Source: Himantopus leucocephalus (Eukaryota; Chordata; Aves; Charadriiformes; Recurvirostridae). From it: a stretch of 64,000 bases of DNA. Both the position numbers and the translations under genes were made by a program. The notes beneath the pieces were generated by a model that was given only the letters and a program-made list of their open reading frames with translations, was not told the origin of the DNA and did not search any database. The stretch spans positions 36,290,142 to 36,354,141 of the forward strand of contig RSEF01000005.1 of NCBI GenBank assembly GCA_003993805.1. Direction: 5' to 3'. The first letter of the stretch is position 1, and each line of letters opens with the position of its first letter. Below, piece after piece: positions 1 to 13,700 of the stretch.

Positions 1-3000
1 AATTTTTTCTGTTCAGCAAATATGAGTTTATTGGATGAATTTAATAGGGTTTAAGATTAGTTATGCTCTAAATAGTCTACAAGGAGAATCAAGTCAGAAA
101 TTTAGTTACTTGCATGATGAGTTGGTCTATGTGAAGATTCTCTTATCAGTGCATGACGGTTTTGTGAATGTTATAGAAACACAAGTATTGCATGAAATTA
201 TAAATGAATACCATTTCAAAACAAGCTTGAATAATGGAATGATGACATGGGGCATGAATGTAAGATTGACGGTCTTGTAACAGATCCCAATGAATATCCT
301 TAAAAAAGCTTCATTTCCTGCAGGTCAGAAATACTTCCATGCCACGTCATCTGCATCCCTAAGACTTCCAAAGCACAACCCAGTTCTTTGGTTTACAAAC
401 GAAGGCAGAGTACTGTGTTGGTTTCTCAAGCCAACGGGCAATCTCTGCCCTGGCCCTCTGTCCCCACTCCCCTTAGCTGCATGAGCCTGCTGCTTTCCTG
501 AGGTCAGGTTCAGCAACGGGGGGAGAGGAGGGAGGATACCATGTGGGCCTCTTTCAGTGAGCAGAAAGAACTAAAACCAAAACCACCGATATAAACCAGC
601 TAATAAAAGCACCAGAAGATGCCTAAACCAAGGCTTTCAGGATTTGGGGAGACAATGTGCGGTTGACTACCCCAGGTTTAAAGGCTTTGTTCTTTGTGCT
701 CTCTGCCACAGAGCTCAGTCCACAAACGGCACGGTGGTGTGTTGGCTGTATGAGGCTCAGTGCTTCAGACCCTGGAAGCCTGAAGATGTATTCTAAGTAA
801 GAAATCCCTGCTTTTCCAGAGGAGTTTGGAAATACTAAGCCTGACATTTTAAAATGAGGATTTTTGGGCTGTCCCTGCAGAGTTAAGGAGATGAGAAAGC
901 AAACTTCTGCTCTTTTACAGAAAAACGAATCACAAACATTTTCTTTTCTCTTAAATGGAAAGTTTTAAGATTTTTTATTCTACAGGAGATGCCTTTTTTT
1001 TTCCCTGATTTGTAACGAAAAGATGTTTAGAATAAAATATTTGTTTTCTGATTTGTAATGAAAGTTGTGTAAAATTTCTCAGCAACAGTGATCCTAGGTC
1101 TGGGTGTTTTCTGTAGCCATATCTCAACTCCAAACCTGGACAAGAAGCAGGCTTGAATCTACATTTCTGAGTTCCACCATCCCTTTTTTCTCCATAGTCT
1201 TGTTTGCAAGTAAGCGAACATCTAGGCTTGTAAGCCAGCTTTGAGATCGATCTCTCTTACTATTTACGGATAAGGAAAGAAGAGACTTGACAGGACAAAT
1301 CTCAAGACAGCATGGTATCAGAATTTTCTAATGTTTCAGCTAGATGTTTCTTAGCTTCTTGGTTAAGAAAGTTTTGATAGCAAGGCTGTGAGACACTAGA
1401 AGTTGTTAAATAAACTTGAGGTTCAAAAGTCTGAGAATTGCTATTCCTTTTAAAGTAGTAGAAATATGTGTTAGATGAAGTTTCTCCCCTTATCAAACAC
1501 TTAAGACGACTGCAACACTGAGTATATCTAAAACCTAACTTTTGACTAAGTTCCACTTTGTTTATGTCATTTTTACTGTTTTAATACTTAATAGAAAAAG
1601 CAGTTTATATTACTGCTTGCAGCTTTAGTTGCTTTTTAAGTGAAAATTCTAAATTTTAAATGAACAATCAGTTACTTGAGTTTGCATTTTAAAAAATTAC
1701 AAATGGTCGATTATAATGTCTCCCCTCTCCAAACTGGTCTTTCTCAACACATAAAAATCTACGGGGCTAGATTCTTACTAATTACTAAAACAAACCCCCT
1801 CAAGTCATGGTTCATTCTAGAGGAGGTTTTTAGCTGATGAACCTAACAGTGCAATGGTTTGCATGAGACTTTGTTGTTGCTGTTGCAGCAAAGTAGACTT
1901 GATTACATGTTACAGGTGTAAGCTCTCTATGCCAAGAAATTGTACAACCAAATCCATCAGTTCTGTCTGTTGCTTCAGAGATATTTAGAAGATTCAATTG
2001 GATACACCTTTGAGTGCCATTTCTGTAAACAGGAAAATACTTAATGTCAGTAGATGGTGCTCGAGAGTACATAGCTTATTTCCCAGGTTTTTGTAAAGCT
2101 GGCTTAACTACTGCTGTGCCCAGAAAATGGCTTCCTTTGTGCAGTACTCTCAGAAATGTCCACAGATTTGATTTACTTACTTGAAAATTTTTTTCTATGG
2201 AGATTTCTACTTTTGAGGGGGGTTTGCTAAATGCTTCTGTTAAATCTGTTTTGTTCATTGTGCACTGTGTCTGAAATGGAACCCCATATTTGAAGGTGTG
2301 GCCATAATACTAAAGCCAAGCTTGACTGAACCTGATCAGGTGGCTTGTGTTGATTGAAATGAAATTTCCCTCAGTAAAATCAGTACTTAAGTGTCTTAAG
2401 TGCAGATAGTTTATTTTCTTACCTTGCCTTGAGGCCTTCTTATCACTTGTGGTTGGAGGTACCTAATTTAACAATTTACCACACTTTGGAAACATATTTC
2501 CACAATGATAGGAGTGAATATAATATGAGAAAATCCATAGAAAGATATTCCTAAAAAGCCTATTAATGGGCTAAAAAATGAGGATTAGGGGCTCGATGAA
2601 CTCATTGGTACATAAGTGGTGTTAATATTTGATTGATAGTTTTCACAGTACATTCAAACAGATTAACATTAAACATTTTAAAAAATATTAATAGAGAATA
2701 TTTTGTTGAAAATAGCGTTTTGAAAAATGAAAACTGGTTTAACTAGAGTGTTTTAAATGTTAGCTAATATTAACTAAGTCTTTCCGTATGTTCTTCCTGA
2801 TAGAATTAATACATGAAGACAGTATTTCATGTTCCAGTCAAACTGTAGCAACAGGAGTGTCCAGACTGACTGTAGCCATGTAATTCCTGCTAACTTCAGC
2901 GGCTGTATTTGCTATCTAGCATTATTAAGGGACCAGGTATTTAACTAGACATATTGGCTGAGGTGATCTATGCTCTGAATGATATGAAAATTAAACTGAA

Positions 3001-6000
3001 CCAAGTTCATTTAACAGCCACAATTTAAGGCTCTAACTGTATGCTTACATATGTCCAATTGCCATGTTGCAACATAGTAAAGACCCTAATCTGTCCATAA
3101 CTGCATGTGAAGTACTGTGTGATAGCTGTTATCCTAGAACAGGTACTGTTCCTGTAGTCCACTGGGGGTATTAAGAATGGATATCCTAAAAGAATTTGTG
3201 TTTTTTTCAGAGGCATTGATTACTTTCCTGGATATGCAAAACCAAAATTCTAAAAGCAAGCCAAGTATTTTACATTCTCGAATTTCTACTAGGGGGAGAG
3301 GGGGAGCAATTACTTTCTAAATTCTATATTGTTCTCCATAATTAGTGTTCAGCTTTTAGAACCTTTTGAGAGTATCACAAGATTTTTTTCTTTCCAATTT
3401 GTTTTTTCATGATAATTTAGAAAATGTATATAGATGTGAAATCCCATGGGATCATGTTGCTTTTTTGGTGGAAACAAAGAGTGCAAACCTTGTAAGTAGT
3501 TTTCTTTTGAGGCTTGTGAAGAAAGATAAAAAAATGGATTTTGGCTTTAGTGTTTTCCAGAATACTGTAACTGAGATTTTTACTAGAGACTGCCACAGTA
3601 AAATGTAAACAATGCAGACAAGTGCTAATGACACCTCTCAAAGAGGTTTTCTCATGCTCTTTGTCCAGCTGATGAAGTGAAGACATGGCAGGGTAGATTA
3701 TTAAATATTTGTGTTTCTTAACAAAGCAGATATTCTGGTTCACATATTAATTTTGTGAAAATGACTAAAATTTTTGACTGCAGTGAAGCTGTCTCAGTGG
3801 CATCAGATGAAGATCTAGTCCTCTAAGTTTATATTCCATTGGTTACTACTTAAAATTCTGGAAAGTGTTTTGGGAAATGGTAGTGGTGCTCCTCAGTCTA
3901 GATTCATATTACTGTGTCGTAGGTATTCATTTAGAACAATAACACAAAACTAGGAATGCTTCATGCTGCAACATGGGAGTTAGTGTATACAAATATTTTT
4001 TTTTGATTCAGTGAGAACATTTAAAAGTCTACATTTCTTAATGCTTAACACCCTGTAATTTTAAGTGGTTCCCTTTTCCTATCTTTTGCCAATGAAAATT
4101 TTCATTAAGAAGCATAGAGGTTAAGGCTTTTTTGTTTGAAATAATGTTAACATTTTACACCCACAGTAGAGAGAGAAAGAAGGATCTGTCCTTCAGTCTG
4201 TTCATGGTATAGTTAAAAAAAAAAAAAGTATAAACACTGAATTCCTGAGCTTGCTGTGAGATGGAAGGTCATTAACAGGGCACTTGAGCAGATTGGTATT
4301 ACAGTCAATTGAGACGCTGAAACATCCTAAATGGCCTAATGCAGCAACTAAGTGCTTCTTAAATTCCAGAACTTTTACTTGAGCAGAGCATTCATGACCA
4401 AAGTGAATTTCCATTTCCTTTAGTAAATGCTGTTTTTATATAGTCATAGTTGAAGAGGCAACATAGTGTAAACACAGCAGTTTGATTCTATCTCCACAGC
4501 AGCACTAAACTAATTTGTCAAGTTATAAACATGAAATCTGAGTCTCAGCTAAATATATATTGTTACCCATTAAATTAATAGAAATGGCAGGAGTTTGTGT
4601 GTTAATATATACATACACTGTCAATGTAGCCTCCTCAGACTAATAAGCATGCAAATTAGAATGGTTTCATCCTTTGGGAAGCTGAGGTTTTACCAGTGTC
4701 CAGTCAATTCAGCATTACAGAAAGGATAAATTAGATTTCATTTAACTTCTTTATGTTCTAGAAATAAATTTGTGAGGAAAGAAGGAAAGGGAGGGAAATC
4801 CATAGCATTTGATTTTGTTTAAAGCTGTTCTAGTAATAATTCTGTTAGCTGTAATAGCTGTTCCGCCTTTAGATCTAGCAGTACTTTGTAGGAGAATGCC
4901 AAACTGTTTGGGTAAACAGTAAGGTTTTGTTTGTCATTCTGTGCATCTCATTCAAAAGTTGTGAGAACTTTACTTGAGGAACAATGCAGAAAACATCTCC
5001 CTATGTGTAAATTCCTAAATGAAAGGTGATACCTGCATGGTTCTTCATACTAAATATAAGGGCCTCCTGTAGTTCTAATTGTAGACACTACAGATGGAAG
5101 AAAAGGACATCTAATATAGGAAAAAAAAATCATCAGAAGCCATTTTAGCAAGGTTTTATGGACAGATGAGACCAAGTACAGCAGCTGAGGGATAACAATA
5201 GTGAAGTCTGAAGGTTTCAGAATGCCAGCACTCTATTTGGCAATATTTGGTAGTTGCACTCTTGCATAGGAGTCATATTTCCATCAATTAAAAATATGTT
5301 CTTCTAAAAGTTTAAAGAGTTTGTGAATCACTTCGAAAAAATATCCTAAAGTACGTCTACAGTGTCTAGCAGGTGATATTTGCTAAGTCTTCCTGTAGCT
5401 TTTTACTGTTGCTATCTCATCCTTCTATCCAAGGTTATCACCTTTGTAATGGAAGACAAAAGACAATATGTGGCTATGCCCCAGCTGCTCCAGTTTACTA
5501 TCCAGCACCTTAATTTAAACACCTTTTGAGCCTGGGCTTGCATTGAGATGCCAGGCTGTGATTTGGAGTTGCTGAGCAAGCAGCATATGTTCCATTTTCC
5601 TGACTGTGTGATTGACAGCCATCTCAGCAGCGGGGTAGCTGTCAAACGTCTGCGAAAGAGGAGGAGGGCAGGTGTACCTTAGTGTCAGCTGTTTACCTAC
5701 TGGCACGAGTCAGAAATCTTATTCAATGTTTCAATGGATTACCTCTTACATGTCTAACAGATACCCATGTTGTGTTTTGTGGGATAATGTACAACTCAGC
5801 GAATGAGTGGAGCTATGACCTGTTCTTTCCTTCCAAGTGAATCTTTGACAATTTTTTCCTAATTTCAACAAGCAGCTTCTAAATTCGGTGGGCTTCCCTT
5901 TTGTGCGTCTGCCCTCCTGAAGTCTGTTGCTGTTATAGTCTTGACAAGCACAGCTTAAAGAATTTGAAAGATGAAAGGCTCTCATGTTTTAAGGACGAAA

Positions 6001-8860
6001 GCACAAATCCAGTGATGCACTCAGGTGTGTCAAGGCTGCTCACTGGTGTACCTAGAGGTAGTATTTTAGTGTGCCCGCCTCAGTAAGACCCTGCTCAAAT
6101 GTATTGCTCTTATCTCAAGCCATATGTTGCACTAATCTGTGTAAAGGCCAAGACTAGGGCAAAGTCAGCTGCTGTTAATAGCTTTCCCTTTTTGTCTTTC
6201 TTTCCAATAGCTCTCCCTCACTTGGGGAAGGCAGAGAAAGGGAGCAAGGAGGAATATCCGTCTATACAGTGAAGCAATGGAAAAAAAAAAAAGAAACAAT
6301 AACATGTTGAAACAATGAGATTTTGGAAAGGGTTTGGGAGGAAGAATAAAAGGAAATCTAGATATGCACAGAACTGTCTTACAAGTTTTGAATACTTAAA
6401 GCCCCTTCATAATCTGAAACGGAAAAATAGGTTCAATTGCATTGCTGCACATTTTAGAAATGAAATAATTTCTTTTAACAGAAAGGGCTTATTTTATTTC
6501 TGAATTGTTCTGTCGCTGGATGGGAAGTTTTGACTACTTAGGTGAATAATCTGACTGTGAGCACATTTTCAAATTAGTAAACCCAAACCCCAGTTTCAGT
6601 TCACTTTGCCTTTTCTTTAATAGCTTGATATTCTGAGGTATTGACTTCTAAAGATTCTTTTTGAGCTTTTAGTTTTGCACTTTTATCTATACGTTTGGGT
6701 ACTACAAATCTTGGTCTCAGTTTCTCAGACTGATACACTAGCCATCATTTGACCTTTCAAAAGAAATGTTTCTCTTTTCTGGGAAGTCAGAGACAGAATG
6801 TGTTTGTATGAATGATGAGTCCAATGTGCACTGGAAACATTGGATTTATGGCACAAAAATGGATCAGCCATGTGTGCAGTGATTTACATCAAAGGTGCAT
6901 CAGATCTACCTTGTCTTTAAAACATAATAAAGTGAGATCCATGTCCAGTGATCCTTGTTCTGCTTTTTGGACACCTGAAAATTTGACCATAGCAGCTTGG
7001 ACACTCGGCAGGAAGTAGAATGCTGGAAATACTAAAGAAATGTACAAAAAGCAAGTATGCGGTAAATGACAACTGAAAAGCAGAAGTTCAGACTTTCTAT
7101 TTCTTCTTTTTGTCATTCAGCCTCTTGTATGGGATTGATTTCATAAATAAAATTAGAATCCTGCATAAAGTGTTTGTAAGTGTACCTGGGTAAAATTGGT
7201 GGACTCTTCTAAAAAAATACCATTTTTGGAATTTATTTATTCTTGGTTGTTCACTAAAAGCTGAGGGAGGAAAGATAGATATCCAGCTTCGGCAATGTTC
7301 TATGCCACAATAGGAAATACTTTTTATTATATTTATTTTACCTTCCTCCAACAGCGGGGGGAAGCCTGTGGAGGAAGAGGAGTTGATTTGCAAGGTATCT
7401 CTCAAAATAACAGCCAAATCTGAGGATGGTACCTTTATTTGCTGTTTACCAGCATTTTGCAGATTGTATGTCTTGAGTCTAATCCTATATTAAAGTTGGA
7501 CTCAAATCACATAGGGTTACTTGCTTATTATGCCACAAGATTCATTTCTCAGAGGATCTCATTTCAACTATCATGTAACACGCTGCTTATCTATTGATCT
7601 TTTGAACTTTCAGGGCTGCATTTGTTCCTCTACTGTGGCTTTGTAGCCACCTATTAAAGCTGTAATAGCATAGTTTATTGCTGATAATAGTTTGGTATCT
7701 TCAGTAATAGATGATATGCCTTAAAGAAACATTATGTTCACCTACTGGTTTCTCTTATGTCTTTTGCTTTATGTGTTTTACTTTGCATATTTTTAAACCA
7801 GCAGATACTGCACATGGCTTTGCTTAAAATTCTGTTTGAATACACACTTCAAGAATTGAAAAAATACTTAATAAATAAATAAAATTTAAATATAAATATA
7901 AATACTTAGTAAAATCTTGAGTATGACTGCATGTCAATGGAAGTATTCCCACTAGCCTTAAAATATGGTTCCTGAACAACTAATAAGCTGCCATGTGACA
8001 AGAAAATAGATGAAAAAAAAGCTGGTGGCGAATAAACTTTTGAGATAGATTATATGAAAACATTTTAAAAGATTATTAAATGTCTTGACTGTAGCCTCTT
8101 ACAGTTATTTTTAAAAGGCAAGTAATTTCTGGATTGCTAGTTTTAAATGGGGGGTGAAGGCAGACTTTAGTTCATCTGACAACAGCAGTGTTTTCAAACC
8201 ATAACAGTAAAATAAAAAAAAAATCTTCACAAATTACTTTAAATCCTAAAGCAAATTTCCCTTGGATATTCTTCTTACTATACATGGTTGGAAAAGTACA
8301 AAATCTAATATCCAATGCAAAGACCACCCTGCTTTTTCGCCAGTTGTATAAGCAATTGAAAATATTAATTTTGAAAGTGCATGTATTATACTTATCATCA
8401 AGTTTAAAAAACAAAAGTGAAGACAGTTCCCAGTATTTTTTAAGAGCAATGTATTTTCTGCAAACCTAACTAGTTCATTTTCAGTAACTTGTTTGTTATT
8501 GCCTGTATGTAGCACAGATGACTCAAAAGGGTATTTAATCTGTATCTGATTAACATTTTGCTACAGGGAGAGATGAGAAACAGCTGTGGAAGGGTAGAAG
8601 GGCCTTTTCCCTTCTGATAGACCTAGAGATGGTATTATTAGGAAGCAAGTTATTTAGGGGAACTCTGCAGTTTATTCTTTAAAGAAAACATTGCTTTTGT
8701 TTTGCAGTGGGAAAGAAACAAAACATTTGAGGAGGTTCCTTTGCCTACATCATTACTATAAAGTAAGTGGATTTTCTTTCTGATGGATGATAAACTCGTG
8801 TTGAGAGTAGTCATAGCTGGTTCCAGCAAGACAACTAATGAAATCATTGCTATAAATCAA
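1..8860. other. AT-rich DNA without a recognisable gene
   Basis: Open frames on both strands are at most about 108 codons, begin and end without splice or promoter context, and match no domain I recognise. Small structures only: a near-identical 16-bp direct repeat at 1005-1020 and 1048-1063 (CTGATTTGTAAYGAAA, one mismatch), an A13 run at 4215-4227, and an ATAA-rich tract near 7869-7905. No interspersed repeat is identifiable by eye, though very old fragments could be missed. Confidence 0.6.
7869..7905. repeat. ATAA/TAAA-rich low-complexity tract
   Basis: The stretch consists of A/T-only tetranucleotide-like units (ataaataaataaa, then tataaatataaata). This is a short imperfect microsatellite with no other visible role. 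Confidence 0.7.
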
Positions 8861-8884
8861 CTCTCATCTCATCTCATCTCATCT
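8861..8884. repeat. (CTCAT)n microsatellite
   Basis: Four uninterrupted CTCAT pentamers at 8863-8882 with partial units on both sides. It is a short pure array and is probably length-variable. Confidence 0.9.
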
Positions 8885-9792
8885 ATTTCTCTGCGTAGTG
8901 AAATTAGAAACTTGTCTGTAAATAATTTTCATCATGGTGTATCAAGTTGAGGTTGCAAAAAAAAAAAAAGTGTTCATTTTTTATCTCTAATTGACTTTCT
9001 AATTATGTAATCTTTAAAACAAAGTAAAACAAATGACTGCCAGCTCACTGGACAAGGTTAATGGAATAGTAAGTATCTCCTTTTATGCAGCACACTGCTG
9101 GATGTAGTGATCACACCTCCAGTTTTATGATAAATCAAAACATAACTGTAATGTTACTTCATGTATGATATTAGATAAAGCAACCATGTTTTTTAAAAAA
9201 CCCCACAACTTAGTGGTTTCATTGAACCAAAAGGCTTGTGAAAACACCAGTAAGGCAAAGCACATGAGCAATTGTTTAAAATTAAGCACCAACTTAAATT
9301 CTTTGAAAGGCAAATATGTGCTCTCTTGTTTGGATTCAGAACGTAATTTGTTTTTATTAGTATAGGAATTAGTATATTTAAAATCAACTATTCCTGTTTC
9401 ATTTTTGTATTATACTACTAACATTCATATTTAACAAAATCTAGGAAGAAAAATCTGCCTTTGTGGTTGCCTAGTAGATCTCAGTCCTTCATTATTTGAT
9501 ATAGTTACCAAAATCCAAATGTAGGCTTCAGGATTTGAAAAAACACCAGAAAAGTAACTTTAGTAGTTGGGTTTTTTTGGGGGATGGGGTGAGGAATTCA
9601 GTGCTATTTAGTTTATCTGTTTAGAACATACAAAAAAAACCCCCAACCAAAACGAGAGTCTATTTTATTTTTGTGTGGATGGAAACTTTATTCATCAAAA
9701 GTTATGGGACACCCAATTTCTATGGAAATTGTGTGACTTTCAGACGAGACCGAACAATTTAAAACAAATCAACTGGAATAAGTAGCTTTTAC
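8885..9792. other. AT-rich DNA without a recognisable gene
   Basis: Nothing beyond short random open frames and homopolymer runs (A13 near 8959-8971, an A8C5 junction near 9633). The right edge is the 3' tail of the minus-strand CR1 that begins at 9793. Confidence 0.5.
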
Positions 9793-10128
9793 AGAATCAC
9801 AGAACAGTGTAGGTTGTCAGGGACCTTGGGAGGTCATCTTGTCCAACTGCCCTGCTCAAGCAGGGTCACCTAGAGCTGATTGCCCATGACCATGTCCCAG
9901 TGGCTTTTGACTATCTCCAAGGAGGAAGACTTCCCTGGGGAACCTGTGAGAGTGTCCAGTCATCTTCACAGTAAAAAAGGGTTCCCTGACTTTCAGAGAG
10001 ACCATCCTGTGTTTGTTTGTGCTCATTGTGTCTTGTCCTGTCACGGGGCACCATTGAAAAGAGCCTGGCTCTGTCTTCTTTCAACCTTCCTGTCAGGTAT
10101 TTTTATACATTGATAAGATCCCTCAAAA
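9793..10128 (-). mobile_element. CR1 LINE fragment, 3' end, old copy
   Basis: Read on the minus strand this is the last third of a CR1 non-LTR retrotransposon. The plus-strand text opens with AGAATCACAGAA (the CR1 tail in reverse), then GGTCATCTTGTCCAACTGCC, and runs to TGATAAGATCCCTC, which corresponds to the '..GGATCTTATCA..' part of the CR1 reverse-transcriptase C-terminus. The copy is 5'-truncated, as most CR1 copies are. Its frame is broken by substitutions and small indels, so it is a dead and fairly old insertion. It is visibly more diverged than the copy at 59514-59995. Confidence 0.93.
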
Positions 10129-10627
10129 GAAATTAGATACATTAAATGGGAAAATTAATCTAGTAAATAAAAAGATAAACATTTATCAATTTCTTGCTGT
10201 ATTGAAGATAAATTTATGAACTGATTTAATGTATTATTTTTGTTCTGAAAACTTCCTACAGTATAGTCCTATTGTTTGTACCACTCTTAAATATTCTTCT
10301 CCCATATTAATAAACTGTGGATTATAGTAAAAAAAATCTAATGTCAACAAAGCAGTTTTTGTGCTGTATTTCCCAACAGCACATCAAGAAAAATCACTAT
10401 GCAATTGATGAAGTAGAATGCTGATGTGTCATAAAACCAGTTGGTCTGTGTTCCTTCCTGCCTTAGCATCCCTGAAATCAGACTGAAGTCATTAGCTTCA
10501 GGCTTTTGTATGTTTTCTTCCTGAAATCAAGGGTGTCATTTCTGTATTCATTTAGCAGTTTTTGTTGGACCTTTAGAAAATGACTTCAATGACTGGCTGA
10601 AGGCTAAAAAAGAGTAGAACTGTAAAA
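10129..10627. other. AT-rich DNA without a recognisable gene
   Basis: Unique AT-rich sequence between the CR1 at 9793-10128 and the 100-N gap. I see no coding or repeat signature. Confidence 0.5.
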
Positions 10628-10727
10628 NNNNNNNNNNNNNNNNNNNNNNNNNNNNNNNNNNNNNNNNNNNNNNNNNNNNNNNNNNNNNNNNNNNNNNNNN
10701 NNNNNNNNNNNNNNNNNNNNNNNNNNN
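10628..10727. other. Assembly gap, 100 N
   Basis: Exactly 100 unknown bases, a conventional placeholder length, so the real gap size is unknown. The right edge runs directly into an A36 homopolymer, which probably stopped the assembly. Open frames drawn across the Ns have no meaning. Confidence 0.98.

Positions 10728-10763
<36 letters not shown>
10728..10763. repeat. A36 homopolymer at gap edge
   Basis: Thirty-six consecutive A residues immediately after the gap. It could be a genuine poly(A), such as a retroposed tail whose body lies in the gap, or slippage in low-quality reads. The sequence alone does not decide. Downstream text (gtacatttgaaaac) is unremarkable. Confidence 0.9.
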
Positions 10764-10766
<3 letters not shown>

Positions 10767-13700
10767 CATTTGAAAACATGTAAATAGGACATACACTGAA
10801 CAAACTGTTCCCAAGTGAATTATTAATTTAGCAAATTTTCCTTTCTCCCAAGCCCACATAGATCCTGCCAGGAATATCCATGAATAGACTTTAAGTAGTT
10901 CATTATTTTTAATTTAATTTCAATACTTGCAAGGGTGTCATGTACATATATCAGACTGCTGCAAATTTACAGGCTGCTTGGAATGTGGAAGCCTCTGCCA
11001 TCTCTGAGAGGTTAAGATGGTTTTTGTGATCTTCCAAACCTAGTCTGACTTGGAGGCTGTAAAATCATCATTTTAGTGGTCCGGGTGGAATGCACATCTT
11101 AAAGGCAAAAGCCTTACTTTGTTTATTTTGACTATTTAAAGCCTGTCTTAAATATCTATGGCACGTCCTGGTGCACCCAAGAAGATCTAAATTGGTAAAT
11201 TTTAGACTTCTGCTGGAGAAGCCTTCTTGATTAGGCGCTCTTGCTCTTTTTTGTTCCCCTCTATCCATAACTTTTTTTTACTCCAAAGCCTGTGAAAAAT
11301 GAATTGATTTTTTGCCACTGTGACACAATTCTTCCTGTGGTCAAAATCAGTTTTTCATGTTCCTTTAAGGGCTCCCGGCTTCTTACAAAACATATATAAG
11401 GTCCTAATGTTAACCCTTTATCTATTTGCAATTCTCTTATGAGTAGTAGTCACTTGTTTCATCTCCAGGGTATCATTCTTCCTGTTGGCACCACTAAAAC
11501 ATGAATGAAAGAAGAATAAAGGGTAAAGAGCTTTCAGGATGGCTGGAAAAGGCAAGCTCTCACCCACATAGAAGTATGCAATGGATTATTAAAGAGCTTG
11601 CTCTCCTTTGGTATTTGTAGTTAGAAACAAACCCCTTCCTTGCTGGGCAATTATTCAGAGTAACAAGTGCCATCAATGTAAAACTGTGGCTCCGAACCAC
11701 AGAACTCATCTAAGTCTGCTGGTGACCAAGGTAAGGCGGTGAGATTGAAATAGGGCCTATAGTTTTACAGAGACTCACGAGGAAAAAAATTTCCTTCCAT
11801 GTTGTTATTTCTCATAATGGTTGTGTATTCTCACAAGTAACAGCTTCTTGAAAGGTAATGTTCTCCCTTTAACACATTTCTTTAAAAACAAAAGAATGAA
11901 ATGATGGGGGGAAAAATGCCAGTGAGAAGTTGTGAAATCTTTTTTGTGGCGAAGTACGTTGTTGGATAAACCCCTGTGATTGTGGTATTGTTATAGTGCT
12001 TATTATTTATTCTATAGAAACTAGCAGCTCTGTATTTACTGAATATATAGTTATGGACTTTAGAACATTTATTTACTTGGATGTCCATAATGGATCTGAG
12101 TAAACTGCTGTGTAAGCACGCATTCAAGCGTTTTTAAAAAAATGCATATTGTTTACTTGATTGACCATATACAAAACCATGATAGAAGCACTATTGTTTA
12201 GCCAATACTGTTTTGAGGCCATGCCAGACTAATAAGTGAATAGGTATTCATAAGTGTTTCTAAAACATATATCATTTACCTGGTATTAGGAGTGTAGCTT
12301 TTCAGAAGTGCTTTAAAGTGTACATTACTAATGTATTTTCCCAATAGTGATTACAGTTAAACACTTGGAATTTTTTTTTATCTTTAAGAAAAAGTACCCC
12401 TGAAAGTGCCTTGAAAATTTTTAAAGCTTTACTGTGAATACAAAAATAGGAACTGCTATATCCAATAAGATGAATGTTGTTGTTATTACTATTAAGAGCC
12501 ATAGTATGGTAGTGTTTAGAGGCTGCAGGTGATATTAGGGCCCACTCGTATGCACTGTGCAAATATACAGTTGCAATACTTGCAGTTTCTGAGCTGATCT
12601 TTACAAATCCCGCTTAGTTAACTGACTTTCCGAGCATAAAAACGTTCAGCCTATCTGCTTGCATTCACAACTGAAAATAGAATTTTACATTAAATAATTC
12701 TTAAATATTTTTAAGAATCTATTTCACATGTGCTAGCTTAATCTCTGATTTAGGTTTTCATTATTAATTTTGCAGTAATATATGTAAAGATGAGCATAAT
12801 TTCCGCTTAAGAATTTAGTCTTTCCTTGAAGAAGAAAAATAATTACAGTATATTCATATTTTGACATACTAAAATAGCTTCATATTTACTGAAATTAATT
12901 AAGTGTTGATCAGCCAGTGGCATTTTCTCATGTTTTCTTATCACCAGATCATTCAATCTAAGTGCTTTTCTGCTCTGGCCCAATGCAAGTGTACTGGAAT
13001 ATTGATGTTTGGACTTATGAGTATCTTCAATAAGTTGTTCAAGGAATCCCATTGCATATCATTTCTTCGATTTTCTAGTAAGAATTCTTCCTGTTGAACA
13101 TCAGCCTCTGCTTTTATTAGTCACCTCAGGGAATATCTTTTCTTTGGCATTGCAGTTCAGAATATAAGAAAAGTGATCTGTGCTCTTGCAGCAACATACA
13201 TAAACCATATAATTTATACTTGCCTTTCAAGATCTCTAAGTGGCTGTTTTATTTGGAGAATACTTCACAATGTTCATCCAATATTTTCAAGTGAAAGTCT
13301 TTCACCTTTACTATTGCTCTATTTCTCGTATTCTATAGTTGCATTTTACAAATTTTACACATTTTTGTCTAAAGACAATAGCAAATATGCCAAACTTGAA
13401 TATATCACACTTTGTCGGTAGCTTGTATCACTTCTATTAGAGCTATGTAGCCCGTGGTTGTCTGTTTTTTAGATGATACCAGGTTTCTCTTGTGCTTGTT
13501 GTCTCATTTTCTTTAAGAATATTTACATTTTATCTTCCGACTCTTCTGTTAGGCATCACAACAGCAAAGCAGGCATAAAAATAACGTCAATGGATTCATA
13601 GCTTATTAAACAGAAAACTCATTTTTGCTTCATTCTGTTTGCATAAGTTAGAGGGAGAGTCATAGATGCAGATAGGACTTTTCTATAAATGGAAGCTTCA

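Noticed and set aside
10548..10859. Open frames spanning the 100-N gap and A-tract
   Set aside because: They are open only because Ns and poly(A) contain no stops; not genes. The same holds for frames across 34583-34682.
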